A stretch of DNA of 44,177 bases, taken from positions 1 through 44,177 of the IMG/VR virus record IMGVR_UViG_3300025000_002876; one strand, given 5' to 3'. Numbering within the stretch: the stretch's first letter is position 1; each line of letters opens with the position of its first letter. A model generated the notes under the pieces. It did not search any database. It worked only from the letters and a program-made list of their open reading frames with translations, and was not told where the DNA came from. This DNA is from a virus. Shown here one piece after another: positions 14,742-23,440 of this stretch. A program made the position numbers and the translations under genes.

Positions 14742-15950
14742 ATGAAAAGAGAGAAACTTGTGAGGCTGCCAATCGTTTGCGATGCGGGTGGCGATCTTAC
14801 CAAAAACTGGTTTGTCGAGTTTTATTGCCGAAATCCTAAGAACGGCAAGTTCGAACGCCAGAAAATCTATAAAGGCATTAATAAACTGCATACCGTTTCG
14901 GAACGGCGCAAGGCTTCCCAGGCATTGTGCAACGAATACACCGATAAGATCCGTAATGGATGGAGCCCATATATTGATGACCTGGTTATTTACGACGACA
15001 ATCTCCAGTTTCAATCGGCCATTAAAAACTACCGACGGGCAAAGTCTCACAACGGGACTTTCAATTTTTACTCTTCCAAATTTCTAGACCATATTAAACA
15101 GAGTGTCGATCCGGAGGGAACACTGCCCACCTACCGCAGTAAATTACGTTGCTTTAATGCCTGGTTAGAAGATAAACGAATGAACGATGTGGATATCTCG
15201 TGCATCGATCAACCTGTGTTGTACGACTTTTTCAGCTTTATTATTAATGATCTGAAGCGTTCTGCTATTACCATTAAAAAATACAGGCAGATATTATCAG
15301 CGGTTTTCGATTTTGTCCGTAAAGACCGAAAACTTTTTCAGAATCCTTGTTTCGACTTGCCAACCACTAAGCGCATTAATGACCAGACCCCGCAGCCTAT
15401 TCAGGAATTCGATATTGAAACTTTCCGTGATGCCATCAAAGAGCATGATCAGCAATTGTGGCTGGCTATCTCATTTGAGTATTACTGTTTTTTGCGCCCT
15501 GGTAAAGAGATAAGACTTCTGCGTATCGGTGATATCGACTTTGGACGTGGAATGATTCGCGTTTCGCCGGTTAATTCGAAAACTACGGAGCGGCACATAC
15601 CCATTCCAACCCAATTTTTAAAGGCAATCAGGGAAGAATATAAGTTGCATACTTATAATAGATCACTGTATGTGTTCGGAAATACCGGTGTGCCTGGACC
15701 TAATCACCTTTCAAAAAACATACTCCGGTATCGTTTCGCTAAATTCCGTACCGCCCTGAATATGCCCGATATGTATAAGCTCTACAGCTGGAAGCATACA
15801 GGGAATATCCGAGCCGATGAAGCGGGGATTCCCAGGCGCGAAATTCAGCACCAGAACGGTCACACTTCGATACAAACGACCGAAACATATATGAAAAATA
15901 AAAGGGGAATTATTTCTGAGAATATAGTACAACGATTTCCAAGCTTATAG
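14742..15950 (+). CDS. int: Tyrosine-family integrase 1 (SWKHTG subfamily)
   Basis: 402 aa. Order: N-terminal arm-binding region, SAM-like core-binding domain (about 115-215), catalytic domain (about 225-400). Catalytic features: FLRPGKEIRLLRIGDID holds the box I Arg; NSKTTERHIPIP holds the beta-hairpin Lys; box II reads YSWKHTGNIRA; GHTSIQTTETY holds the last His and the Tyr nucleophile. In box II the canonical H-x-x-R is Y-x-x-K. I know this SWKHTG form from Bacteroidota prophages, so it is probably active. It follows the repressor and the putative attP, so it is likely the phage's own integrase. Confidence 0.9.
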   Translation: MKREKLVRLPIVCDAGGDLTKNWFVEFYCRNPKNGKFERQKIYKGINKLHTVSERRKASQALCNEYTDKIRNGWSPYIDDLVIYDDNLQFQSAIKNYRRAKSHNGTFNFYSSKFLDHIKQSVDPEGTLPTYRSKLRCFNAWLEDKRMNDVDISCIDQPVLYDFFSFIINDLKRSAITIKKYRQILSAVFDFVRKDRKLFQNPCFDLPTTKRINDQTPQPIQEFDIETFRDAIKEHDQQLWLAISFEYYCFLRPGKEIRLLRIGDIDFGRGMIRVSPVNSKTTERHIPIPTQFLKAIREEYKLHTYNRSLYVFGNTGVPGPNHLSKNILRYRFAKFRTALNMPDMYKLYSWKHTGNIRADEAGIPRREIQHQNGHTSIQTTETYMKNKRGIISENIVQRFPSL

Positions 15951-15953
15951 GCA

Positions 15954-16205
15954 TTAGGAGGCTAATGCTGAAATAAGCAAAAATACAATCTCAACATCGA
16001 AGGGGTTATTGAATACCCGTCTGGGCTTCTTTTGATACGCAACAGGAAAACAATTATTGCTTTTTTTTGAACGTAGGATTTCGGCGCACTTTTTCAGATC
16101 GTTTAAATCGGCAGATTGACTGGCGTTTAGTTCAGACTCGTGAGGTTCATAAAAGCTGATAAATAGCTGAATTTGATTAAAAATGAATTGTTTAAAATGA
16201 TACAT
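15954..16205 (-). CDS. Possible small protein convergent with integrase 1
   Basis: 83 aa on the strand opposite to integrase 1, 3 bp beyond its stop. Sequence is plausible (FKQFIFNQIQLFISFYEPHE, then ADLNDLKKCAEILRSKKS) but unrecognised. It could equally be a fortuitous open frame. Confidence 0.4.
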   Translation of the reverse strand: MYHFKQFIFNQIQLFISFYEPHESELNASQSADLNDLKKCAEILRSKKSNNCFPVAYQKKPRRVFNNPFDVEIVFLLISALAS

Positions 16206-16499
16206 GGTTTATTTGTTTAGGTGAAAAATAAGAACCAATGGAGGTGACTGACACTTACCAAACCGAAGCATAGCAAATCGCCGCGCATTGCTGCAACGGC
16301 CCTCCATTGGTCATATTTTGCCAATTGGGAAGTCAAATGCTATGTTTTAATTTTAATAAGTATCAGTCGCAGGCTAATATCTGACAATATTATGACAACA
16401 CCAAATAAATTTTCAGTTCACGCAAACAAAAAAAACCTCCGGATCCGACAATTGCGGATCCGGAGGAAAACTAACCTAAATTAACTAACCTAAATCAAA
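16206..16499. other. Spacer with a long-range hairpin and a terminator
   Basis: No gene is seen. It holds an 11-bp inverted repeat (ACCAATGGAGG 16234-16244, complement 16301-16311) that encloses an inner stem (AGCAA 16272-16276 with TTGCT 16288-16292). The whole could be a small structured RNA or a recombination site. A strong terminator for the lysis operon ends the spacer. Confidence 0.4.
16427..16465 (-). terminator. Rho-independent terminator of the lysis operon
   Basis: Minus-strand hairpin with a perfect 12-bp stem (CCTCCGGATCCG, 16435-16446 with 16454-16465), 7-nt loop and eight T's (16427-16434). It lies 35 bp after the stop of the second holin-like gene. Confidence 0.9.
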
Positions 16500-16982
16500 C
16501 TACTTATTCATTTCCTTAATGGTATTGTCCTTTGCCTGGCTTCCAGCCGATGACCCAAAGTAGTAGCTGTAAATCTGAGTCAGCACGGCGCTGAGAACTC
16601 CCAAAATATACATGACAATATCTTTGCTGTCACCTTTTACCGTGCTGGGCGAAAAAACCAAAACATAGAACAGCGCCAATACAATGACAACCGTACCAAG
16701 AGCCAAGAGAGGAGAAATGTTCTTAGCCAGCTTAGTAGCCTGTTCACTGGTCTGAATCTGCATTTCGCGTTGACGGGCACTGTTGATGTCGCCTAATATC
16801 ATTTGCCGCTCTTCGTTGGATAGTTTTTTCATATCCAACTGATACTGCATATCAGCCTTCAAAATCTCGTTGTCTAGCTGCAGTTTTTCCTCCTTGCTGG
16901 TAATCACATTATCGAGCACTTTGCCAACCGAATTGACTAGCGTACTGGCTCCTGATGAAAATAATTCTGTTAAAAATGACAT
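16500..16982 (-). CDS. Holin-like membrane protein (3TM gene-transfer-type)
   Basis: 160 aa. The first half is an amphipathic helical region (SKEEKLQLDNEILKADMQYQ, ILGDINSARQREMQIQ) followed by two strong membrane segments (about 92-112 and 122-142) and the tail YYFGSSAGSQAKDNTIKEM. This pattern (DxNSARxRE, then two spans and FGSSxGSxxK) fits the 'Holin of 3TMs' family. It would disturb the inner membrane so that lysozyme reaches the wall. It is the last gene of the lysis cassette. Confidence 0.8.
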   Translation of the reverse strand: MSFLTELFSSGASTLVNSVGKVLDNVITSKEEKLQLDNEILKADMQYQLDMKKLSNEERQMILGDINSARQREMQIQTSEQATKLAKNISPLLALGTVVIVLALFYVLVFSPSTVKGDSKDIVMYILGVLSAVLTQIYSYYFGSSAGSQAKDNTIKEMNK

Positions 16983-17000
16983 GATTTGTATTTTGTGTAA

Positions 17001-17024
17001 AGACGTAACATGTTACGTCTCTAC
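17001..17024. repeat. REP-like palindrome upstream of the holin-like gene
   Basis: AGACGTAACATGTTACGTCT followed by CTAC, a 20-bp perfect palindrome in the 48-bp gap between lysozyme and holin genes. Same style as the GACGCAC palindromes at 36.1, 37.0 and 38.1 kb; looks like a host interspersed repeat. Confidence 0.7.
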
Positions 17025-17030
17025 GATTAA

Positions 17031-17564
17031 TCAATTTTCTCCTAATGCCCTCAAAACCCATCCGTAGAAATACTTCCGGCTGGTAGGTCGTTTTTTTACG
17101 ATGCTGATATAACGCGCTATTTTGGCCACGGTAAATGCAGCAAGGAAGTGATCAGCGTCGAATGCATTGATTTGGGCAACTGAATCGGGACCTATAACAC
17201 CGTCCGGATTAATTTCGACAACCAATTGTGCCAATGATGCGCTGGATCCAACACCGGCATTGACGGCAAAGTCAAAAATAGAACTGGACACTTCCTGATT
17301 TTCAATGTTGTCAGCATTGATTTTATCCCAGAAGTTAACCCGGTAGAAATCGGAAACAGCTTCCTGAAGGTCAGTATCTTTATCGAGGTTTGCAGGGAAG
17401 CCTGCCTGACGTTTCAGCATATCGATAGTTTGCCAGCCCTCCCATTTGCTGAAAATTTTGCGGGCCACGCCTTTATAGGTTTCGCCTCCCGGATCGTCCG
17501 GATCGTTGACGTAACCGCCTTCGTGGGCGATCATCAGGTCAAATGCTGTTTTGAAGTTTGCCAT
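17031..17564 (-). CDS. Endolysin, glycoside hydrolase family 108 lysozyme
   Basis: 177 aa, a typical length. The N-terminal block FKTAFDLMIAHEGGYVNDP followed by DPGGETYKGVARK is diagnostic for GH108, with E15 in HEGGY as catalytic acid. A peptidoglycan-binding-like C-terminal half follows (DFAVNAGVGSSASLAQL, GVIGPDSVAQINA, YISIVKKRPTSRKYFYGWV). It cleaves the glycan chain of peptidoglycan at the end of infection. No signal peptide, so it depends on a holin; one holin gene lies immediately upstream and one downstream. Confidence 0.93.
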   Translation of the reverse strand: MANFKTAFDLMIAHEGGYVNDPDDPGGETYKGVARKIFSKWEGWQTIDMLKRQAGFPANLDKDTDLQEAVSDFYRVNFWDKINADNIENQEVSSSIFDFAVNAGVGSSASLAQLVVEINPDGVIGPDSVAQINAFDADHFLAAFTVAKIARYISIVKKRPTSRKYFYGWVLRALGEN

Positions 17565-17581
17565 GTCTAAAAAGTTTTAAG

Positions 17582-18025
17582 TTATAATTCAGTTCCTGTT
17601 TCTTCTTCAATTTTCTTTCTGAATAGATTTTCCAGGCCTAAAAAACCCTTCCATGAGGTGATTTTATAGCCATTTTTTCCGATTGAGAAAATTAGAATTC
17701 CGGCGATAAACCAACCAACCAGGTTGTAGGTTTGCAAATATGTTTGCTGAAAAATATCGTCCCACATGTATGCGATAATGATTAGTAGAACAGAGATTAA
17801 CATACGTGGCATTGTGGTGCGCCAGACAATACGGGTACTGAACTTTTCGCCTCGCAACTTACGGGCTGCCAAATAGCCAAGGCATACGTCGATAACAAAA
17901 AGCAAAACAATAAAATTAACCATGTCTTTAATTGGCAAAAAGTAGCCGATAATGGTTCCAAGCATTCCACAGAGGATTTCCCATATACCTTTTACAAGAT
18001 TTGGAAATGATAAGTATTCGTCCAT
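17582..18025 (-). CDS. Phage holin family protein
   Basis: 147 aa, three to four membrane segments (about 14-30, 34-53, 73-90, 101-119). The block NFIVLLFVIDVCLGYLAARK, then GEKFSTRIVWRTTMPRMLIS, is the conserved core of the toxin-secretion/phage-lysis holin family common in Bacteroidota prophages. It is first in the lysis operon, 17 bp before the lysozyme gene, and has its own late promoter directly upstream. Confidence 0.9.
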   Translation of the reverse strand: MDEYLSFPNLVKGIWEILCGMLGTIIGYFLPIKDMVNFIVLLFVIDVCLGYLAARKLRGEKFSTRIVWRTTMPRMLISVLLIIIAYMWDDIFQQTYLQTYNLVGWFIAGILIFSIGKNGYKITSWKGFLGLENLFRKKIEEETGTEL

Positions 18026-18038
18026 AGTGTTTTGATTT

Positions 18039-18074
18039 CAAACATAAGCCTGAACGACAAGGATTGAAAGGACA
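18039..18074 (-). promoter_or_regulatory. Putative phage late promoter P1 (lysis operon)
   Basis: On the minus strand: TGTCCTTTC (18074-18066), 19 nt, TATGTTTG (18046-18039). One of five copies with the same spacing. The -7 box fits the Bacteroidota consensus TAnnTTTG. The holin ATG follows after 13 nt, so the leader is very short. Confidence 0.8.
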
Positions 18075-18098
18075 AAAAAAAAGCGACCGAAGCCGCTT
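18074..18098 (-). terminator. Terminator of integrase 2
   Basis: Minus-strand stem AAGCGGC/GTCGCTT (one G-T pair) with TTCG tetraloop, followed by nine T's. It sits between the integrase 2 stop and the lysis promoter P1, so it insulates the two units. Confidence 0.85.
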
Positions 18099-18106
18099 TT
18101 ACCTTT

Positions 18107-19090
18107 TTATTTTCTGAAGAAATTGTCTCCGGCAATCTGCCTGGCTTTGTCTTCGGTTGACGTTCTGATATACCGGAAGAAGCTTTTCTCGGTGGTATGT
18201 CCGGTTAGGCTCATAATTTCGAATGTTTTCATTCGCGCTGTTTGGTACATGTTTGTAGCTGCACTTCTCCTGGCTGTGTGACTGCTAATCATTTCCCATT
18301 TTTGTTTTGTTTCGGTGACCAACTTGCCGCCTTTTGTATAGTGAAAAACGATTTCTTCAGTAAACCCAACTCGTTGACAAATCTTTTTTATGTAACGGTT
18401 AAAGTGCTGGATTGACAGTCCAGGTGATACTTCTCCATTATACTTCTGATAAATCTCACGCACATAATCGTGTAGTGGGATGGTGACCTTAACTCCTGTT
18501 TTCTTAGTGATCTTGATAATATAATCCTTCGTAAAGTTATCCCTGGTCAACGTAGAGTAATCAGAATAACGAAGGGCTGTGAGACATCCAACCACAAACA
18601 GATCCCTGATTCGTTCCTGTTTTTTAGTCAGGCCTTTAAAGTAATAGATCCGGGTGATTTCGTTCATCGAAAGGTAAACGGTGAAAATCTCTTCCGGATC
18701 AACTGAAACATCATCGTAACTACAATCAACGGCATAACCGTATTTCGCGGCTTTGGCAGCCATTGCCTTAACAAGCGAAAGTAAGGTGATGATGTACGTT
18801 TGCCTCAGATCCTTTGCCTGAAGATAGAGTATGAAGTCATCCATAAAGTCTTCGCCAACGCTGTTGGTAAATATATCGGCTTCATACTCTTCTGAGAATC
18901 CATTCAGGTGATGGATCAGCGTATGATACGCTTTTCGGTAACTTTCGCCCATGCGCTTTGCTTTTCGCTTTACGGTTTGAATGATAAACTCTGAAAATAA
19001 AACTCCGGTTTTCGGTTCGGCCTGGATGAGCCGGTTGATGTAGTCCCGTTTGCCATTGGCGTTGTGAACTAATTTTAAAGCAGTGTTCAT
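18107..19090 (-). CDS. Tyrosine-family integrase 2
   Basis: 327 aa from the ATG at 19090 (MNTALKLVHNANGKRD). The open frame runs on to 19168, but that part (RSPLKAIPF...) looks like untranslated leader. SAM-like N-terminal core-binding domain (about 30-140). Catalytic domain with Arg in CLTALRYSDYSTL, Lys in ITKKTGVKVTIPLH, box II HTARRSAATNMYQ (normal H-x-x-R), box III GHTTEKSFFRYI with the Tyr nucleophile. Bacteroidota-type site-specific recombinase. A second recombinase in the late half may drive inversion or resolution, or be a relic of another element. Confidence 0.9.
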   Translation of the reverse strand: MNTALKLVHNANGKRDYINRLIQAEPKTGVLFSEFIIQTVKRKAKRMGESYRKAYHTLIHHLNGFSEEYEADIFTNSVGEDFMDDFILYLQAKDLRQTYIITLLSLVKAMAAKAAKYGYAVDCSYDDVSVDPEEIFTVYLSMNEITRIYYFKGLTKKQERIRDLFVVGCLTALRYSDYSTLTRDNFTKDYIIKITKKTGVKVTIPLHDYVREIYQKYNGEVSPGLSIQHFNRYIKKICQRVGFTEEIVFHYTKGGKLVTETKQKWEMISSHTARRSAATNMYQTARMKTFEIMSLTGHTTEKSFFRYIRTSTEDKARQIAGDNFFRK

Positions 19091-19242
19091 TTCGTATGTT
19101 CTCCCAAAAGGAATAGCCTTAAGTGGGGAGCGGTTTACGAAGACCGCCAGACACGAATGTCTGAACACTTAAGGCTACGCCTCAAATATAGTTAATATTT
19201 TAATTGGAAGTTTCGTAATTTTTCCCACTTCTAAAATACGAA

Positions 19243-19277
19243 AAATCGGTCAAATTTCCGTTGAAATTGACCGATTT
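19243..19277 (-). terminator. Terminator of the tail-tip operon
   Basis: Minus-strand hairpin with arms 19243-19257 and 19263-19277 (core AATCGGTCAA/TTGACCGATT), followed by five T's, 50 bp after the stop of the beta-helix/phosphoesterase gene. Confidence 0.75.
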
Positions 19278-19326
19278 ATTTAGTTAAAAATGAATCAAAA
19301 AAGGTTCAAATAGTGCCCAACTCGTG

Positions 19327-21561
19327 TTAAAAATTAACTGTTGTTATAGGGGTAGTTACACTAAATGTAGTTGAACCATTATAAGGTGTAAAAACAATCC
19401 TATCTGAATAAATTGTACAAACGGCATATTTAAACCCGCCAGCCATCGCATAAGAGTTTATATTGTGAATTGTACCGCCTATAACGTAATCTTGATTATC
19501 TCCGTGCTCATGGCCAGATAAGAATACTTTAACATTGTAATTAGCGCATAAAGCTCTAAGTTCTACTGCTCCGTTATCATCATCTATATGACCCCAAATT
19601 TCAGGCGATAATGAATAATGACAAACCAACACACATCTTTTAGTTCCGGCTGTTTCTAGTTGAGTTTCTATCCACGTAAGTTCTGCTGCTGATACATTTC
19701 CAGTATTATTGTAAATATCACCCTCAATAGGTTTTGCCACATAGCTTGCATAAAAGCAAATAAAACGAACATCTGCAACATCAATAATAAAATGCTGTGT
19801 AAATTGGCTTCCGTCATGATTACCTCTCATGTTATAAATCGGCGTTGTCAAATTTGCCATTACTGCATTATATGTATTTGTTTCAGATTGACTGCCTGTT
19901 GTTGTTATTTGATCTCCTGAACTAAGCGAAAATTCAATACTACGTGTATTTATATTTGCAACAAACGCATCCATTTCGCCTATTGACCAACCTATATTCC
20001 CAACATGAAAATCAGACCACCATGCAAATGTGCGTGGAAAATAATAAGGGAAAATATAAGGAGGATTACCTGAACTTGAATTATTAACCTTTATTTTTTT
20101 GCCGGCATGTGTTATAAACCTACCATCGTATTTTTTAAATAATGATTCTCCAATGTTAAACGCATATTCTAAGGCACCCATAGAAGGTGGATTATTGTAA
20201 TTATTCAGCGCAAAATCTTTTATTAGTCCAATATTCAATCCCTTTCCTCTAACAGGAGAGTCTGCTCCTATCGAATAGGTTGTTTCATCGTTAGTAAATA
20301 AAGGGTTTGTTGATACAGAATTAGTTTCCTGTCCGCTAACTGCCATCCATGATGTCAATGTGGTGTAAGTAGTAATTGGTAAATCTTCTTTATACGCAAA
20401 GCTGCCAGTAGTGGAATAATAGTTATTGTAATCTAATACCATCTCAGCCAATTGTGTAGCATTGTGGTAATATATCATATGTCCGGTGGCGTTATAAAAT
20501 ATATTATTGCGTATATAAATATTGGTGCACGTTGACAATAAATTCCCAATCCTGATATGGTATCCCTTTACTCCATCGGGTCTTTGATTATGAGACCAAA
20601 CAGTGCCAGCATTAACGCATGTGTTGTTTTCAAAATAAATATTACTCGCGGTAGCAGACGCATCGTGCCAGAATATTTCATAGCTGTATTCACAATTTTT
20701 TATCAGATTATTTCTAAAATATATATTACTCGCGGTATATGTACCAACATCTCCCTGCGGTGAAATTGCTGCGTCATAAACTTGATAAAACGTACACCTC
20801 TCAACAGTTATATTGTTTACGTCCTCCCAAAATTGAAGTCCATTACCATATCGTATTGCATAATCACCATCTTGATCTCCACCACCAATATAATTTATAT
20901 CTAAATCATAAAAATTCTGATAATTGCCAGTAACTTCAGTAACGCATCTACCCCAATTACAAAATTCAAGATTTTGAAACGTCACATAATCAACAGAATT
21001 TGAAACAATGGCATTTAGCGTCCATACGCATTCAATGTCAGAATATACAGATGCAGGATTACCAACTGAATACATTCTTATTCGATCATTTACATAGTCA
21101 TACCAAAATTCGCCCTGTGAATCAAGTGTGGGAGTAGCTGACATAATTTTAACACCAAAACTTTCATTGTTGTTAAAAATAATATTTGCGACATCAACGG
21201 TAAAAGAAGCATCGCTATTCTGCCAAATATTTCCACCCTGATCAACCCAATCATTAGTGCTGTTTTCTTCTTTTGACCCTAAAAATAAAGGTTTTGCTCC
21301 TGTGCCATACGCTCCATAATACACATTTGAAGTGCTATTGCCGCCGTGAATAGTTAATGATTCACGCCACACATTCCCGCAACTAAATAAAATAGAATCG
21401 CCGGGTACAAACGAAGTGCCTGATACTTTAGCAACGGTAAGCCACGATTGATCCTCTGACAATCCAGTATTTCCATCATTTCCAGCAGAACTCACATAAT
21501 ATACCCCTGCATTTAATAAGGTTGAAATACACAATAGAAGTATTGTTATTACGTTTTTCAT
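19327..21561 (-). CDS. Secreted beta-helix protein with C-terminal metallophosphoesterase
   Basis: 744 aa from the ATG at 21561 (MKNVITILLLCIST...), which starts a clear signal peptide (cleavage near LLNAG). The N-terminal 450 residues are a right-handed parallel beta-helix: NDGNTGLSEDQSWLTVAK, then repeated short turns such as ITVERCTFYQV, IYFRNNLIKN, IYFENNTCVN and IYIRNNIFYNA. From about residue 500 a calcineurin-like phosphoesterase follows: WWSDFHVGN, SSGDQI, MRGNHDGS, CHYSL and SGHEHGDN, all five metal-binding blocks present. In a tail locus this suggests a surface-polymer depolymerase or receptor-binding protein. A Sec signal on a virion protein is odd; export from the lysogen is the alternative. 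Confidence 0.85.
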   Translation of the reverse strand: MKNVITILLLCISTLLNAGVYYVSSAGNDGNTGLSEDQSWLTVAKVSGTSFVPGDSILFSCGNVWRESLTIHGGNSTSNVYYGAYGTGAKPLFLGSKEENSTNDWVDQGGNIWQNSDASFTVDVANIIFNNNESFGVKIMSATPTLDSQGEFWYDYVNDRIRMYSVGNPASVYSDIECVWTLNAIVSNSVDYVTFQNLEFCNWGRCVTEVTGNYQNFYDLDINYIGGGDQDGDYAIRYGNGLQFWEDVNNITVERCTFYQVYDAAISPQGDVGTYTASNIYFRNNLIKNCEYSYEIFWHDASATASNIYFENNTCVNAGTVWSHNQRPDGVKGYHIRIGNLLSTCTNIYIRNNIFYNATGHMIYYHNATQLAEMVLDYNNYYSTTGSFAYKEDLPITTYTTLTSWMAVSGQETNSVSTNPLFTNDETTYSIGADSPVRGKGLNIGLIKDFALNNYNNPPSMGALEYAFNIGESLFKKYDGRFITHAGKKIKVNNSSSGNPPYIFPYYFPRTFAWWSDFHVGNIGWSIGEMDAFVANINTRSIEFSLSSGDQITTTGSQSETNTYNAVMANLTTPIYNMRGNHDGSQFTQHFIIDVADVRFICFYASYVAKPIEGDIYNNTGNVSAAELTWIETQLETAGTKRCVLVCHYSLSPEIWGHIDDDNGAVELRALCANYNVKVFLSGHEHGDNQDYVIGGTIHNINSYAMAGGFKYAVCTIYSDRIVFTPYNGSTTFSVTTPITTVNF

Positions 21562-21563
21562 GA

Positions 21564-22532
21564 TTATTGATTCCACGGATAAGTATTTCCTGCACTTTCT
21601 TTAGTAAATAATTCTTCTATGTTTTCGACAAGAAGCGATGTATTCCAAAAATGAATAGCATCAATAGATCCAATAAGATAATTCCCGTCAGCTCTGCCAA
21701 CATAAGAATAACTATTTACATTGTATTCTATATCAGCAGCAAAAGCAATTGCCGAACCTTCCTGAACACCGTTAATATACATTCGTATATACGCACCATC
21801 AACAGTAACCGCACAATGCACCCATTGACCCGTATTTACAGATGTTGTGCTTGTTTTTGTGATTTTGCCTATTGATACTCCCGTTGCTTGAAATCTTAAC
21901 TTATTAGATGTCATATCAAGCCACCAGCCTTTACCTGTACCTCCGTCCATATTTCCAATAATACCAGAATTGGCAGTTGCAGTAGTTTTAATCCATGCCG
22001 AAACTGCAAGTTTAACTGGAGAAAGTGATGTGTTGTTAGTGCCAAGTGCGATATATGTTCCAGAACCGGCAAAGGTATAGGCAGTACCAATCTTTCCGGC
22101 TTGTTCCCGAACAACAGCACCATTAACAGTTCCGTCATCAGTTCCTATACTATCATTCATAACACCTGACCCTTCGTCCATATTCCAACTGGCTACTAAA
22201 TTATTAACTAAAACACTTGTTCCTGTGAGAATACTATCACGAACCCCAACACCCGTGGCAGCATACCAATAGCTGCCTACTTTAAAATATAACAACTTGT
22301 CAGATGAATTAATGTATATATTGCCAGTTGTCGGCATATAAGGCAATACTCGAATTGTATCAGAAGAAATAGATGAATCTGGAATTGTATCTCCCAATGA
22401 TTGTTCAATTAAATAAATACCAAGTGCCGTTTTAAACGCGGCTTTAGTTGCTTCCGACATTTCACTAGGCTTCTTCTGTCCAATAGCCGTAAATGTTAAA
22501 AGTACGGCTACAATCAATAATATACTTTTCAT
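21564..22532 (-). CDS. Secreted LamG/concanavalin-like domain protein
   Basis: 322 aa. A signal peptide (MKSILLIVAVLLTFTAIGQ) is followed by a helical linker typical of phage fibre collars (MSEATKAAFKTALGIYL) and a short strand region (GNIYINSSDKLLYFKVGSYW). A LamG-type lectin-like domain then covers about 110-310 (LVASWNMDEGSG, AVSAWIKTT, GQWVHCAVTVDG, RMYINGVQEG, SYVGRADG, DAIHFWN). Likely a carbohydrate-binding fibre component. The stop is 2 bp before the next gene's ATG, so both are co-expressed. Confidence 0.82.
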   Translation of the reverse strand: MKSILLIVAVLLTFTAIGQKKPSEMSEATKAAFKTALGIYLIEQSLGDTIPDSSISSDTIRVLPYMPTTGNIYINSSDKLLYFKVGSYWYAATGVGVRDSILTGTSVLVNNLVASWNMDEGSGVMNDSIGTDDGTVNGAVVREQAGKIGTAYTFAGSGTYIALGTNNTSLSPVKLAVSAWIKTTATANSGIIGNMDGGTGKGWWLDMTSNKLRFQATGVSIGKITKTSTTSVNTGQWVHCAVTVDGAYIRMYINGVQEGSAIAFAADIEYNVNSYSYVGRADGNYLIGSIDAIHFWNTSLLVENIEELFTKESAGNTYPWNQ

Positions 22533-22550
22533 TTTTATTGTTTTAAATGG

Positions 22551-22694
22551 TTAATCTTCTTCAATTAATATTTCATTACTATCTTCTTCAGTCAGATACA
22601 TGGTTGTATCTTCCTCAGTGAGCCGGTTAGGTGGCAAATTTGCCGCTTGTTGAACCCTCGATTGTATTGCAAGACTTAATGATCTTGTTAGCAT
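22551..22694 (-). CDS. Small acidic hypothetical protein
   Basis: 47 aa, starting MLTRSLSLAIQSRVQQAANL and ending in an acidic tail (LTEEDTTMYL, LTEEDSNEILIEED). The LTEED unit occurs twice. It fills the gap between two tail genes with 9-18 bp spacers, which supports it being real. Function unknown. Confidence 0.55.
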   Translation of the reverse strand: MLTRSLSLAIQSRVQQAANLPPNRLTEEDTTMYLTEEDSNEILIEED

Positions 22695-22703
22695 AGCCGT
22701 AGA

Positions 22704-23273
22704 TTAATAGATTACTACTATACCCATATCAGCAGTAGTTCCGGTTAACCAAACACGTTTAACCCTGAACGCTGATATTTCCTTCAGATCAAATGCTAGT
22801 GTGCTATCGTTACCATTTACATCTGTAACTTTAACGTTACCTGCTAAAAGTCGTGGTTGAATATATCCCGGATGCGCTAAATCAACCGTGTCAGACAATG
22901 CGGCTGCCACACATCCATCACAAACACCTACGTTGGCAGGAACAGGACTGACTGTCACTGGATTTTCACGCAATTGTGTATCCGTTAATCCGCCGGTGAC
23001 GTTGATGGCAACTCCTCCCGAAAAAAAACCTGTCATTGCTCCGTCTAATTCTGTATAATTAGCGTATGGCTGGCCGTTTTCTTTCAAATAATCGGTTATC
23101 GGCCAGTTTAGATCAATCACCTTATCCTGATTGAGCCGGTCGATAATTGTAATTGTTTTTCTGTCAACCGATGGATCAATCCCATAAGTGCCCGTTGACC
23201 GTATGCTGCCAGATGATGGTCCATAGATTGGAGCACTGTCAGAAGCCCGAAAAAACAGATATTTCTTTGCCAT
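22704..23273 (-). CDS. Putative tail/baseplate protein
   Basis: 189 aa from the ATG at 23273 (MAKKYLFFRASDSAPIYG). The open frame extends to 23468, but the extra part translates the host-repeat-rich spacer and contains promoter P2, so I reject it. Beta-rich with NVTGGLTDTQLRENPVTVSP, a sequence style common in Bacteroidota phage tail proteins that tile along a fibre. Four cysteines occur, two as CDGC. First gene after P2. Confidence 0.65.
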   Translation of the reverse strand: MAKKYLFFRASDSAPIYGPSSGSIRSTGTYGIDPSVDRKTITIIDRLNQDKVIDLNWPITDYLKENGQPYANYTELDGAMTGFFSGGVAINVTGGLTDTQLRENPVTVSPVPANVGVCDGCVAAALSDTVDLAHPGYIQPRLLAGNVKVTDVNGNDSTLAFDLKEISAFRVKRVWLTGTTADMGIVVIY

Positions 23274-23307
23274 GAGATTTTGTGTTAATTGTTCGTAAAA
23301 TGATGAT

Positions 23308-23343
23308 CGAAGATAGAGTGAGGGTTGAACGATTGAAAGGACA
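23308..23343 (-). promoter_or_regulatory. Putative phage late promoter P2 (tail fibre genes)
   Basis: On the minus strand: TGTCCTTTC (23343-23335), 19 nt, TATCTTCG (23315-23308). Start codon of the downstream gene follows at 23273. Confidence 0.8.
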
Positions 23344-23440
23344 AAAAAACAACAGCCCCACCCCAGCCATCCCCAAAGTGGGGAGGGAGTAAAAACGCTC
23401 CGAACAATCAATCCGGGTTCAGCGATTTTTAATCGGTGAT

